Assembly: GCF_004005485.1 (NCBI RefSeq)
Contig: NZ_RZUL01000002.1
Coordinates: 186,001-250,000, forward strand
Reading direction: 5' to 3'
DNA from: Sphingobium algorifonticola
GTDB lineage: Bacteria; Pseudomonadota; Alphaproteobacteria; Sphingomonadales; Sphingomonadaceae
Length of the DNA stretch: 64,000 nucleotides
Part shown: one piece after another, positions 8,828 to 16,229 of the stretch
How positions within the stretch are numbered: position 1 is the stretch's first letter
How the letters are laid out: every line of letters starts with the position of its first letter
Made by a program: the position numbers and the translations under genes
Notes under the pieces: generated by a model
Seen by the model: only the letters and a program-made list of their open reading frames with translations
What the model was told of the DNA's origin: nothing
Databases searched by the model: none

Positions 8828-11359
8828 ATGAGTGACAGCAAGGAAGACAAGCCGACTCTGGGCCGCAAGCCGCTTGGTATCAAGCGCACGGTCGAGTCCG
8901 GCCAGGTGCAGCAGAGTTTCAGCCACGGCCGCAAGAATACGGTCGTCGTCGAAGTGAAGCGGCGCCGCCTCATTGGCAAGCCGGGTGAAGCGCCGGTCGC
9001 AACACCCGAACCCGAAGTCGCGCCTGCACCCGTCGCGCAGGCGCCGCGCCCGGCCCCTGCCGCGCCGCCGCCGCGCCCTAATCCCGGCAACAGCCTGATG
9101 TCCCGCCAGGAATTGCAGGCCAAGCTGCTGCGCGAGGCCGAAGAGGCGCGGATGCAGGCGCAGGAAGATGCGCGGCGTCGCGAGGAAGCCGCGCGTCTGG
9201 CGGCGATCGAGGAAGAAAAGCGCAAGGCCGAACAGCCTGCCGATGCACCGACGCAGGCTGATACGCCCGCCGTGGCACAGGCGGCGCCCCCGCCCGCCGT
9301 CGAAGCGACCGAAGACAGCGCGCCCGCCCCCGCCACGGAAGCCGCGCCCGGTGATGCGAACGCCGTTGCCGCGCCGCCACCGCCGCGCCGCTTTACCCCG
9401 GTGACCCCGGCCAAGCGGCCAGAACCGGCGAAGCCCGACCGGGCGAAGCGCGGTGTCGACGATCGCCGTCAGTCCGGCAAGCTGACCGTGACGAAGGCTC
9501 TGGCCGATGACGACAGCGCCCGTGCGCGCAGCCTCGCCGCGCTGAAGCGCGCGCGCGAAAAGGAACGCCGCGCGCATGGCGGTGGCCGCCAGCAGGTGCG
9601 TGAAAAGCAGAGCCGCGACGTCGTGGTGCCCGAAAGCATCACCATTCAGGAACTTGCCAACCGCATGGCCGAAAAGGGCGCGGATCTGGTGAAGGCGCTG
9701 TTCAAGATGGGCACGCCGGTGACGATCAACGAAGTGATCGATCAGGATACGGCCGAGCTGCTGGTCGAGGAGTTCGGTCACCGCATCCAGCGCGTATCCG
9801 ATTCCGACGTGGAACTGGGCATCGAGGGCGACGACGATGCGCCCGAGACGCTGAAGAGCCGTGCACCGGTAGTCACGATCATGGGCCATGTCGATCATGG
9901 CAAGACGTCGCTGCTCGACGCCTTGCGCGGCACCAATGTCGTGTCCGGCGAAAGCGGTGGCATCACGCAGCACATCGGCGCCTATCAGGTGAAGACCAAA
10001 AACGGCGATGTCATTACGTTCCTGGACACGCCGGGCCATGAGGCGTTCAGCGAGATGCGCGCGCGTGGCGCGAACGTGACCGACATCGTCATTCTGGTGG
10101 TGGCCGCCGACGACGGGCTGATGCCGCAGACGATCGAGGCGATCAATCACACCAAGGCGGCCGGCGTGCCGATGATCGTGGCGATCAACAAGATCGACAA
10201 GCCCGAAGCCAATGCCCAGAAGGTGCGTGAGCGCCTGCTGAGCGAGGAAGTGGTGGTCGAGGACATGGGCGGCGACGTGCAGGATGTTCAGGTCTCTGCG
10301 CTCAAGCGCACGGGTCTTGACGAACTGATCGAAAAGGTATTGCTCCAGGCCGAACTGCTTGAGCTGGGGGCCAATCCCGATCGGCCCGCCGAAGGCAATG
10401 TCATCGAGGCAAAGCTCGACAAGGGCCGCGGTCCGGTGGCCACCGTGCTGGTGCGCAAGGGTACGCTCAAGGTCGGCGATACGTTCGTCGTCGGCGCGGA
10501 AAGCGGCAAGGTGCGCGCGATGGTCAACGACAAGGGCCAGAATGTCAAAGTCGCCGGTCCCTCGACACCGGTCGAGGTGCTTGGTCTGTCGGGCGTGCCG
10601 ATGGCGGGCGATCAGCTTTCCGTCGTCGAGAACGAGGCGCGCGCCCGCGAAGTTGCGGCCTATCGCGCCGAACAGAAGACGCGCAAGCGCACGACATCGG
10701 CACCGACCAGCTTTGAACATATGTTCTCGGCGCTCAACACGACCGTCATCGAATATCCGGTGGTGGTGAAGGGCGATGTGCAGGGATCGGTCGAAGCGAT
10801 CGTCACGGCGCTCACGCGCGCGTCGACCGACGAGATCAAGGTGCGCGTGCTCCACAGCGGCGTCGGCGCGATCACCGAAAGCGATGTGACGCTGGCGGCC
10901 GCCAGCCGCGCGCCGCTGATCGGGTTCAACGTGCGCCCCAATGCGAAGGCACGGGCACTGGCCGAACGCGACAAGGTGTCGCTGCGCTATTATGACGTGA
11001 TCTACGACCTCATAGAGGAAGTGAAGAACGAAATGGCGGGCCAGCTTGCGCCCGAACGCATCGAAACCATCGTCGGCCGTGCCGAGGTGCTTCAGGTGTT
11101 CCCGGCTGGCAAGAAGGACAAGGCCGCTGGTCTGCTCGTGCTCGACGGCATCATCCGCAAGGGCCTCAGTGCGCGCCTCACGCGCGAGGATGTCATCGTC
11201 TCCAAGACGACGATCGCCTCGCTCCGCCGCTTCAAGGACGATGTGTCCGAAGTGCGCGCAGGGATGGAGTGCGGCGCGGTGCTGAGCGAGACCAACGACA
11301 TCAAGCCGGGCGATACGCTCGAACTGTTCGAAGTCGAGGAACGCGCACGGACGTTGTGA
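8828..11359 (+). CDS. infB: Translation initiation factor IF-2
   Basis: 843 residues. Order: a basic N-terminal start, a long Ala/Pro/Glu-rich linker (about 55-215), an IF2 N-terminal associated domain, the GTPase domain with G1 GHVDHGKTS (about 352), DTPGHE and NKID motifs, then the C-terminal domains that bind initiator tRNA. It delivers fMet-tRNA to the 30S subunit. It starts 9 bp after ylxR. Downstream, rbfA would normally follow directly; here a toxin-antitoxin pair intervenes. Confidence 0.98.
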   Translation: MSDSKEDKPTLGRKPLGIKRTVESGQVQQSFSHGRKNTVVVEVKRRRLIGKPGEAPVATPEPEVAPAPVAQAPRPAPAAPPPRPNPGNSLMSRQELQAKLLREAEEARMQAQEDARRREEAARLAAIEEEKRKAEQPADAPTQADTPAVAQAAPPPAVEATEDSAPAPATEAAPGDANAVAAPPPPRRFTPVTPAKRPEPAKPDRAKRGVDDRRQSGKLTVTKALADDDSARARSLAALKRAREKERRAHGGGRQQVREKQSRDVVVPESITIQELANRMAEKGADLVKALFKMGTPVTINEVIDQDTAELLVEEFGHRIQRVSDSDVELGIEGDDDAPETLKSRAPVVTIMGHVDHGKTSLLDALRGTNVVSGESGGITQHIGAYQVKTKNGDVITFLDTPGHEAFSEMRARGANVTDIVILVVAADDGLMPQTIEAINHTKAAGVPMIVAINKIDKPEANAQKVRERLLSEEVVVEDMGGDVQDVQVSALKRTGLDELIEKVLLQAELLELGANPDRPAEGNVIEAKLDKGRGPVATVLVRKGTLKVGDTFVVGAESGKVRAMVNDKGQNVKVAGPSTPVEVLGLSGVPMAGDQLSVVENEARAREVAAYRAEQKTRKRTTSAPTSFEHMFSALNTTVIEYPVVVKGDVQGSVEAIVTALTRASTDEIKVRVLHSGVGAITESDVTLAAASRAPLIGFNVRPNAKARALAERDKVSLRYYDVIYDLIEEVKNEMAGQLAPERIETIVGRAEVLQVFPAGKKDKAAGLLVLDGIIRKGLSARLTREDVIVSKTTIASLRRFKDDVSEVRAGMECGAVLSETNDIKPGDTLELFEVEERARTL

Positions 11360-11387
11360 CAGGAATGTTTGCAAAAACGAAACTTTA

Positions 11388-11416
11388 TTGACGGTCCGGC
11401 TGTTTGGAAATAAGAT
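11388..11416 (+). promoter_or_regulatory. Predicted sigma-70 promoter of the infB-rbfA toxin-antitoxin pair
   Basis: TTGACG at 11388-11393 and TAAGAT at 11411-11416 are separated by exactly 17 bp. A transcript starting seven bases after the -10 would begin at or near the A of the toxin ATG at 11423, so the message may be leaderless. No Shine-Dalgarno is seen before that ATG. Confidence 0.5.
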
Positions 11417-11422
11417 ATTCAA

Positions 11423-11674
11423 ATGGATGTCCGCTTTTCTAAAACAGCCGGGCGCGCATTGCTTCGTTCCAACAAGCGGTTGCTGATTCGTCAGAAAATC
11501 GATGAACTGGCCAACGATCCCCTGTCGCTCAGTGCCAATGTCAAGAAGTTGCAGGGGCGTCCGGAGTATCGACTGCGCATACAGGACTGGCGTATCCTGT
11601 TTCGGATCGAAGGCGATATTCTCTGGATCGACGATATCGCGCCGCGCGGCTCGGCTTATGAGGTAAACCCATGA
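11423..11674 (+). CDS. RelE/HigB-family toxin
   Basis: 83 residues of the RelE/ParE fold: an N-terminal strand MDVRFSKTA, two helices (LLRSNKRLLIRQKIDELAND), then NVKKLQGRPEYRLRIQDWRILFRIEG, the signature of ribosome-dependent mRNA interferases or gyrase poisons of this superfamily. The gene precedes its antitoxin, as in higBA modules, and overlaps it by four bases (ATGA). GC content is lower than infB and rbfA on either side, suggesting acquisition. Confidence 0.88.
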   Translation: MDVRFSKTAGRALLRSNKRLLIRQKIDELANDPLSLSANVKKLQGRPEYRLRIQDWRILFRIEGDILWIDDIAPRGSAYEVNP

Positions 11675-12045
11675 CAGTTCAGATTGTCGAAGTTTCCGGC
11701 CAGAAATTGGCGATGTTGCCGATCGAGGACTATCAGCGCCTTGTTGATATTGCCGAAGACAAGCATGACGTGATTGCTGCGGAAATGGCCGAACAGCGCC
11801 GTACTGCCGGAGAAGAATATCTGCCGGCGGAGGTGCTGGATCGCATCATGAACGGCGAAAGTGCGCTGCGCGTCTGGCGGAAGCACCGGGGCATGACATT
11901 GGAACAACTGGCTGAACGGACAGGTGCCCGGAAGTCGATGTTGTCGACGATTGAAAACGGAAAGGCGCAAGGCAAGCCTTCGCTTTGGCGGGCATTGGCG
12001 GAGGTGCTGGATGTATCGACCGACGATATCCTGCCTTTGAATTGA
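11671..12045 (+). CDS. HigA-like XRE antitoxin
   Basis: 124 residues. The N-terminal half (1-60) has VSGQKLAMLPIEDYQRLVDIAED, resembling the toxin-binding part of Phd-like antitoxins. The C-terminal half (about 65-124) is a Cro/C1 helix-turn-helix with LRVWRKHRGMTLEQLAERTG and MLSTIENGKAQGKPSLWRAL. It should neutralise the toxin encoded just upstream and repress the shared promoter. rbfA starts 3 bp after its stop, so the core operon may now depend partly on the TA transcript. Confidence 0.88.
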   Translation: MTVQIVEVSGQKLAMLPIEDYQRLVDIAEDKHDVIAAEMAEQRRTAGEEYLPAEVLDRIMNGESALRVWRKHRGMTLEQLAERTGARKSMLSTIENGKAQGKPSLWRALAEVLDVSTDDILPLN

Positions 12046-12048
12046 TAT

Positions 12049-12447
12049 ATGGCCGCGAACACCCCAACCGAAGGCCCGTCCGTCCGCGTCCTGCGCGTGG
12101 GTGAGCAGGTGCGTCACATTCTCTCGGAGATACTGGCGCGGGGCGACGTGCATGACGATGTGCTGGCGAAGCATGTCGTCAGCGTCACCGAAGTGCGCAT
12201 GTCGCCGGACCTGCGTCACGCCACCGCGTTCATCAAGCCGCTGCTCGGCAAGGAAGAGGAGGCCGTGCTGAAGGCATTGCGCACCAACACCGCCTATCTC
12301 CAGCGCGAAGTGGCGCGCCGCACGAAGCTCAAATATGCCGCGAAGATCAAGTTTCTGGCCGATGAGAGCTTCGACGAAGGCAGCCGCATCGATACGCTTC
12401 TGCGCGCACCCAAAGTCGTTCAGGATCTCGCGAAGGATGAGGAATAG
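12049..12447 (+). CDS. rbfA: 30S ribosome-binding factor RbfA
   Basis: 132 residues with the RbfA KH-like fold: [41 protein letters not shown] and [22 protein letters not shown]. It assists 16S rRNA 5' end maturation and cold adaptation. It is separated from infB by the TA pair and from truB by about 2.3 kb of accessory genes. Its last bases contain the ATG of the following small gene. Confidence 0.96.
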   Translation: MAANTPTEGPSVRVLRVGEQVRHILSEILARGDVHDDVLAKHVVSVTEVRMSPDLRHATAFIKPLLGKEEEAVLKALRTNTAYLQREVARRTKLKYAAKIKFLADESFDEGSRIDTLLRAPKVVQDLAKDEE

Positions 12448-12880
12448 AAATCAGGTATTTCAGCAGCATATGATGCTTGCTATCGTGGTTATTGTTGCGA
12501 CCACCATTATGGCCCTTGTCATCGGCATTGCCGCATCAAAGCGACATGAGGAAGACAGGAAATTATTGATTCAGCAGACGCTGAACATATTTGCTGCCAG
12601 GCCCCAGGAACGAGGGTTATTATGGTGCATACATCCCATCTTGGCAGGCAGCGGTCGGGCGATATCAACCCAGTGGTTGCTGCGTGGTCAAAGTTTTGGG
12701 CGAAGAGAGACGTGTCGCACCATTATTCGCCTTCACGAGCCGAAATTCTATGGTCCTAATGCAATCGTCAAGTTCAATTTCGATTGCGGTCCTGTCTGCG
12801 GCAGTAGTGGATACATGTCCTTCTATCGAAGAAAAGGGCAATGGCACTTGTATCGACGTTTCACGCTTGGATTTGGATAA
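12437..12880 (+). CDS. Small membrane-anchored hypothetical protein, possibly frame-disrupted
   Basis: 147 residues starting within the end of rbfA (an alternative ATG is at 12470). Residues 12-33 form one strong membrane helix ([20 protein letters not shown]). The C-terminal third, with [20 protein letters not shown] then [16 protein letters not shown], looks like a conserved domain. The middle (about 12595-12715) reads less convincingly in this frame than in the +1 frame, which gives [20 protein letters not shown], so two compensating indels are possible. Base composition is AT-richer than the surrounding operon. No function assigned. Confidence 0.5.
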   Translation: MRNRNQVFQQHMMLAIVVIVATTIMALVIGIAASKRHEEDRKLLIQQTLNIFAARPQERGLLWCIHPILAGSGRAISTQWLLRGQSFGRRETCRTIIRLHEPKFYGPNAIVKFNFDCGPVCGSSGYMSFYRRKGQWHLYRRFTLGFG

Positions 12881-12888
12881 TGCGTTGA

Positions 12889-12926
12889 CATTCATACAGG
12901 TAAGACGCATCTTACCTGCATGAATG
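12889..12926. promoter_or_regulatory. 38-bp inverted repeat over the vapB start: candidate autoregulatory operator
   Basis: CAGGTAAGA (12897-12905) and TCTTACCTG (12910-12918) are perfect inverted arms around CGCA. One mismatched position further out, CATTCAT (12889-12895) pairs with ATGAATG (12920-12926), which contains the start codon. A TTGACA at 12885-12890 sits 17 bp from a weak -10 (CATCTT, 12908-12913), so transcription would start at about the ATG and the repeat would cover promoter and start. Confidence 0.6.
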
Positions 12927-13204
12927 CGCAGACCAAAGTGTCAGGTAAAGGCCAGGTTGTGATCCCGAAGGAAACGCGGGATCGCTACGGTATCGATGCG
13001 GGCAGTGTTCTCGACGTGATCGAGATGTCGGATGGATTCTTTTTGCGACCGCATCGGTCCAAAAAAAGTGGTCGATCCTTTGATGAAATAATGGCGGATA
13101 TTCGCAGCATTTACCAACATCAGGGACCGCCTGTGTCGATAGAGGATATGAATGCGAGCATTGATGAGATGTTTCGGAACCGCGATCGCTCATCTGACAT
13201 ATGA
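12920..13204 (+). CDS. VapB-like AbrB/SpoVT antitoxin
   Basis: 94 residues. The swapped-hairpin AbrB DNA-binding domain occupies residues 4-45 (KVSGKGQVVIPKETRDRYGI, then GSVLDVIEMSDGFFLRP). The C-terminal tail is the likely toxin-binding part. The start codon is inside a long inverted repeat and lacks a Shine-Dalgarno, suggesting leaderless translation. It overlaps vapC by four bases (ATGA). Confidence 0.88.
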   Translation: MNAQTKVSGKGQVVIPKETRDRYGIDAGSVLDVIEMSDGFFLRPHRSKKSGRSFDEIMADIRSIYQHQGPPVSIEDMNASIDEMFRNRDRSSDI

Positions 13205-13593
13205 TTACGGCTGTGGACACGAATGTTATTCTCCGCGCTCTTACACGTGACGATCCAGCCCAAGCAGCGATAGCGACAGAGATACTACGCCTGGAGTTTA
13301 CGCTATCGGCTACGGTCTTGCTGGAAACCGAGTGGGTATTGCATGCCAGCTATGGGTGGTCGAAGGCATCGATAGCCAAGGCATTTCGGAATCTGCTCGA
13401 CATGTCGCAACTCGTCGATGCACCCGCTGGAATGGATTGGGTGCTGACGCGTTACGAAAACGGTGCCGATTTTGCTGACATGATGCATCTGTGCGAGGCG
13501 AAGGGTGCATCACGCTTTGTTACATTTGACAAAAAGATCAAGAAGTATGCCGGAGATGATCCGCCGCTACGCGTTGAAACATTGACGGCCTGA
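13201..13593 (+). CDS. VapC-like PIN-domain ribonuclease toxin
   Basis: 130 residues, a complete PIN domain. The acidic metal-binding residues are visible: Asp6 in AVDTNVILR, Glu in LLETEWVLH, Asp in GADFADMMHL and Asp in FVTFDKK. VapC toxins cleave specific tRNAs or rRNA. It is translationally coupled to the AbrB antitoxin and ends 10 bp before tdk. Confidence 0.9.
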   Translation: MITAVDTNVILRALTRDDPAQAAIATEILRLEFTLSATVLLETEWVLHASYGWSKASIAKAFRNLLDMSQLVDAPAGMDWVLTRYENGADFADMMHLCEAKGASRFVTFDKKIKKYAGDDPPLRVETLTA

Positions 13594-13603
13594 ACACCCT
13601 AGA

Positions 13604-14191
13604 ATGGCCAAGCTCTATTTCTATTATTCCTCGATGAATGCCGGGAAGTCGACGACCCTGCTTCAGTCCAGCTTCAACTATCGGGAGCGGGGCATGGCGA
13701 CGATGCTGTGGACCGCTGCGCTGGACGATCGCTATGGCACGGGCCAGATCACCTCGCGGATCGGACTGGAGGCGGATGCCCACGTCTTTGATCCGGACAT
13801 CGACATGCGCGAAGCGATCCTGGCGGACCATGAACGCGCGCCCATTGCGTGCGTGCTGGTGGACGAGGCGCAGTTCCTGACGGCTGACCAGGTGCATCAA
13901 CTCGCCCGCATCTGCGACGAAGGCGGCATTCCGGTGCTCTGCTATGGGCTGCGCACCGATTTCCGCGGCGCTCTGTTCGAAGGGAGCGCGCATCTCCTGG
14001 GCCTTGCCGACTCGCTCAATGAGATCAAGGCGGTCTGCGCATGCGGGCGCAAGGCGACGATGAACCTGCGGGTTGATGCTGACGGCCGGGCAGTCCAGGA
14101 CGGGGCGCAGACGCAGATCGGCGGCAACGACAGTTATATCGCGCTGTGTCGTCGGCATTTCATGGCGCGCCTGCGGGATGGCGCGGCATGA
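13604..14191 (+). CDS. tdk: Thymidine kinase
   Basis: 195 residues of the type II (bacterial/TK1) thymidine kinase family, which phosphorylates thymidine in the salvage pathway. It has the P-loop SSMNAGKSTT (residues 9-18), the Walker B-like LVDEAQFL, the lasso region CYGLRTDFRG and the C-terminal zinc-site CACGRKATMNLRVD. Its stop overlaps the acetyltransferase start (ATGA). Its place between vapC and truB is part of the accessory insertion in the translation operon. Confidence 0.95.
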   Translation: MAKLYFYYSSMNAGKSTTLLQSSFNYRERGMATMLWTAALDDRYGTGQITSRIGLEADAHVFDPDIDMREAILADHERAPIACVLVDEAQFLTADQVHQLARICDEGGIPVLCYGLRTDFRGALFEGSAHLLGLADSLNEIKAVCACGRKATMNLRVDADGRAVQDGAQTQIGGNDSYIALCRRHFMARLRDGAA

Positions 14192-14748
14192 TCGACGTGG
14201 ACGCGTTGATCGCGCCGATCACGGCCGCGGACATTGCGATGACCCAGCTGGTAGAGGCGGACCGCGAAGCCTTGCGGGCCATCTGCCCGGTCGATGATCC
14301 CGTGTGGGATATCTATCCGATCCGGCTCGCGGGTGTCGACTTCGACGCCGGGTTCGAAGCCATTGTCGGCAATCCGGGCCGCTATCCTTTCGCGATCCGG
14401 GTGGATCGCGCCCTCGTCGGCATTTCGGGCTATCTGAACGTCGAACCGGTCAGTGGCGTTGCGGAGATCGGCGGCACCTATATGACGCCGTCGGCACGCG
14501 GCACGGGTCTGAACGGGCGCATCAAGCCGCTGCTGCTCGATCGCGCCTTTGCCAGCGGCGTGCAGCGCGTCGAGTTTCGCATCGATGCGCGCAACGGACG
14601 GTCGCTGCGCGCGGTCGAAAAGCTGGGCGCGGTGCGCGAGGGTGTGTTGCGGCGGCATCGCCGCACCTGGACGGGGCATATCCGCGATACCGTTATGCTG
14701 TCGATCCTGCGCGAGGAATGGGCGGCGTCATGCTCCACGGCTGGCTGA
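14188..14748 (+). CDS. GNAT-family N-acetyltransferase (RimJ/RimL-like)
   Basis: 186 residues. The GNAT core runs from GISGYLNVEPVSGVAEIGG, through the acetyl-CoA loop region SARGTGLNGRIKPLLLDRAF, to VEFRIDARNGRSLRAVEKLG, the pattern of RimJ/RimL-type enzymes that acetylate protein or small-molecule amines. The start at 14188 overlaps the tdk stop; the gene's last 19 bases overlap truB. The substrate is unknown. Confidence 0.88.
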   Translation: MIDVDALIAPITAADIAMTQLVEADREALRAICPVDDPVWDIYPIRLAGVDFDAGFEAIVGNPGRYPFAIRVDRALVGISGYLNVEPVSGVAEIGGTYMTPSARGTGLNGRIKPLLLDRAFASGVQRVEFRIDARNGRSLRAVEKLGAVREGVLRRHRRTWTGHIRDTVMLSILREEWAASCSTAG

Positions 14749-15707
14749 TTCTCGACAAGCCGCGGGGTCTGGGATCGACGCAGGCGGTATCCGCCGTCAA
14801 ACGTGCGTTGCGGGAAGCGGGCGAACCGAAGACCAAGGTCGGCCATGGCGGCACGCTCGATCCGCTGGCGCAGGGGGTTCTGCCGATCGCGCTGGGCGAG
14901 GCGACCAAGCTCGCCGGACGGATGCTCGACAGCGACAAGATCTATGATTTCACCGTCGGCTTCGGCGTCGAGACTGATACGCTCGACATGGAAGGTGCGG
15001 CCATTGCGCACAGCGACGTGCGACCGACGCTGGCCGAGGTGGAAGCGATATTGCCTCGGTTCACCGGACCGATCGAACAGGTGCCGCCAGCCTATTCCGC
15101 TATCCTGATCGACGGGCAGCGCGCCTATGATCGCGCGCGCGCGGGTGAGGCGGTCGAGATGAAACGGCGGGCAGTGACGGTTTATGGGCTTGTACCATCC
15201 CCCACCCCCCACCCCTCCCCTGAAGGGGAGGGGAGCAAGAAGCCCCTCCCCTTCAGGGGAGGGGTGGGGGATGACACGCCCTTGGAGGAAATCACGCTCA
15301 CCGCGCATGTCTCCAAGGGCACCTATATCCGCAGCCTCGCCCGCGACATTGCCCATGCGCTTGGCACCGTGGGCCATGTCACTTATCTGCGCCGCACGAA
15401 AGCGGGGCCGTTCCGGGCGGATACCGCGATTTCGCTGGACAAACTGGGGCAGGCTGCTAAGGCCCGCTCCATCGCGCAGCTGTTGCTGCCGTTGACAGCG
15501 GGGCTGGACGACATCCCGGCTCTGGCTGTCACCCCCGATCAGGCTGCTGCCCTGCAACAGGGCCGAACGCTGACCGGGATAGCCGCATCCCCCGGCCTTT
15601 ATCTTGCGCAGCGCGGGACAATTCCCGTCGCGCTGGTTGAGGCGGTAGACGATATCGTCAGGGTGGTTCGCGGTTTTAACCTGATGTCGAAGGAAGAAGA
15701 CGCATGA
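14730..15707 (+). CDS. truB: tRNA pseudouridine(55) synthase TruB with an in-frame repeat insertion
   Basis: 325 residues. It makes pseudouridine 55 in the T-loop of tRNAs. The catalytic Asp44 is in [12 protein letters not shown], and [11 protein letters not shown] and [13 protein letters not shown] are further family motifs. Residues about 156-182 (starting [14 protein letters not shown]) are encoded by a 78-bp palindromic repeat inserted in frame between VYGL and LEEITLTAH, so the protein carries a Pro/Gly-rich loop missing from typical TruB. The stop overlaps rpsO by four bases. Confidence 0.95.
   Translation: MLHGWLILDKPRGLGSTQAVSAVKRALREAGEPKTKVGHGGTLDPLAQGVLPIALGEATKLAGRMLDSDKIYDFTVGFGVETDTLDMEGAAIAHSDVRPTLAEVEAILPRFTGPIEQVPPAYSAILIDGQRAYDRARAGEAVEMKRRAVTVYGLVPSPTPHPSPEGEGSKKPLPFRGGVGDDTPLEEITLTAHVSKGTYIRSLARDIAHALGTVGHVTYLRRTKAGPFRADTAISLDKLGQAAKARSIAQLLLPLTAGLDDIPALAVTPDQAAALQQGRTLTGIAASPGLYLAQRGTIPVALVEAVDDIVRVVRGFNLMSKEEDA
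15196..15273. repeat. 78-bp palindromic repeat inside the truB coding region
   Basis: Two inverted halves, each with a CCCCTCCCCTGAAGGGGAGG-type core, flanked by CATCCCCCACCC and GGGTGGGGGATG. Length 78 bp equals 26 codons and there are no stops in the truB frame. The same element family is seen at 49153-49263 and, in a variant form, at 7951-8070. Confidence 0.85.
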
Positions 15708-15973
15708 CGATCACGGCCGAGCGCAAGGAAGCGCTCATCAAGGAATATGCCCGCGCCGAAGGCGACACGGGTTCCCCCGAAGTCCAGGTATCGATCCTGA
15801 CCGAGCGGATCACGAACCTGACCGAACATTTCAAGTCGCACCACAAGGATAATCACAGCCGTCGTGGCTTGCTGATGCTGGTGAACAAGCGTCGCAGCCT
15901 GCTGGACTATCTCAAGAAGAAGGATCAGGCCCGCTATACCGACCTGATCGGAAAGCTTGGGCTGCGCAAGTAA
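15704..15973 (+). CDS. rpsO: 30S ribosomal protein S15
   Basis: 89 residues, exact family length: [15 protein letters not shown], then [19 protein letters not shown] and [10 protein letters not shown] are the rRNA-binding helices. It overlaps the truB stop (ATGA) and is followed by a strong intrinsic terminator, closing the operon. Confidence 0.98.
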   Translation: MTITAERKEALIKEYARAEGDTGSPEVQVSILTERITNLTEHFKSHHKDNHSRRGLLMLVNKRRSLLDYLKKKDQARYTDLIGKLGLRK

Positions 15974-15983
15974 CCCACTCGTT

Positions 15984-16010
15984 CGGCCCGCTTCGGCGGG
16001 CCGTTTACGT
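15984..16010 (+). terminator. Intrinsic terminator after rpsO
   Basis: A perfect 8-bp stem CGGCCCGC/GCGGGCCG closed by a TTCG tetraloop, followed by the T-rich TTTACGTTT, 10 bp after the rpsO stop. Confidence 0.85.
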
Positions 16011-16015
16011 TTGGG

Positions 16016-16096
16016 GTCATCCCCGCGCAGGCGGGGGTCAAGACTTTAGGGCATCATGTTCCGCCCTGGACTGCGGCTTTCGCCGGAGGACGAATG
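16016..16096. repeat. Degenerate dispersed palindromic element between rpsO and pnp
   Basis: GTCATCCCCGCGCAGGCGGG at the left and CTGCGGCTTTCGCCGGAGG at the right look like the two ends of a common sphingomonad intergenic element. A related copy is at 27740-27819. The remaining bases to pnp contain no clear signal beyond GAAGGAAAT just before the ATG. Confidence 0.5.
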
Positions 16097-16229
16097 GAAC
16101 ATCAGGCCGCTTCGCAATAAGGTGAAGCGGCTACGGGGCAGGAAAAACGCCCCACACCGCTGCGCGCGGGATGTGCGCGCAAACAGGCCCCGCCATGCAA
16201 TAGGGCATCGCGGGCGAAGGAAATGACAT

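Noticed and set aside
8825..11422. 865-codon open frame on the minus strand
   Set aside because: It mirrors infB exactly, is His/Arg/Asp-rich like typical antisense frames of GC-rich genes, and has no motifs.
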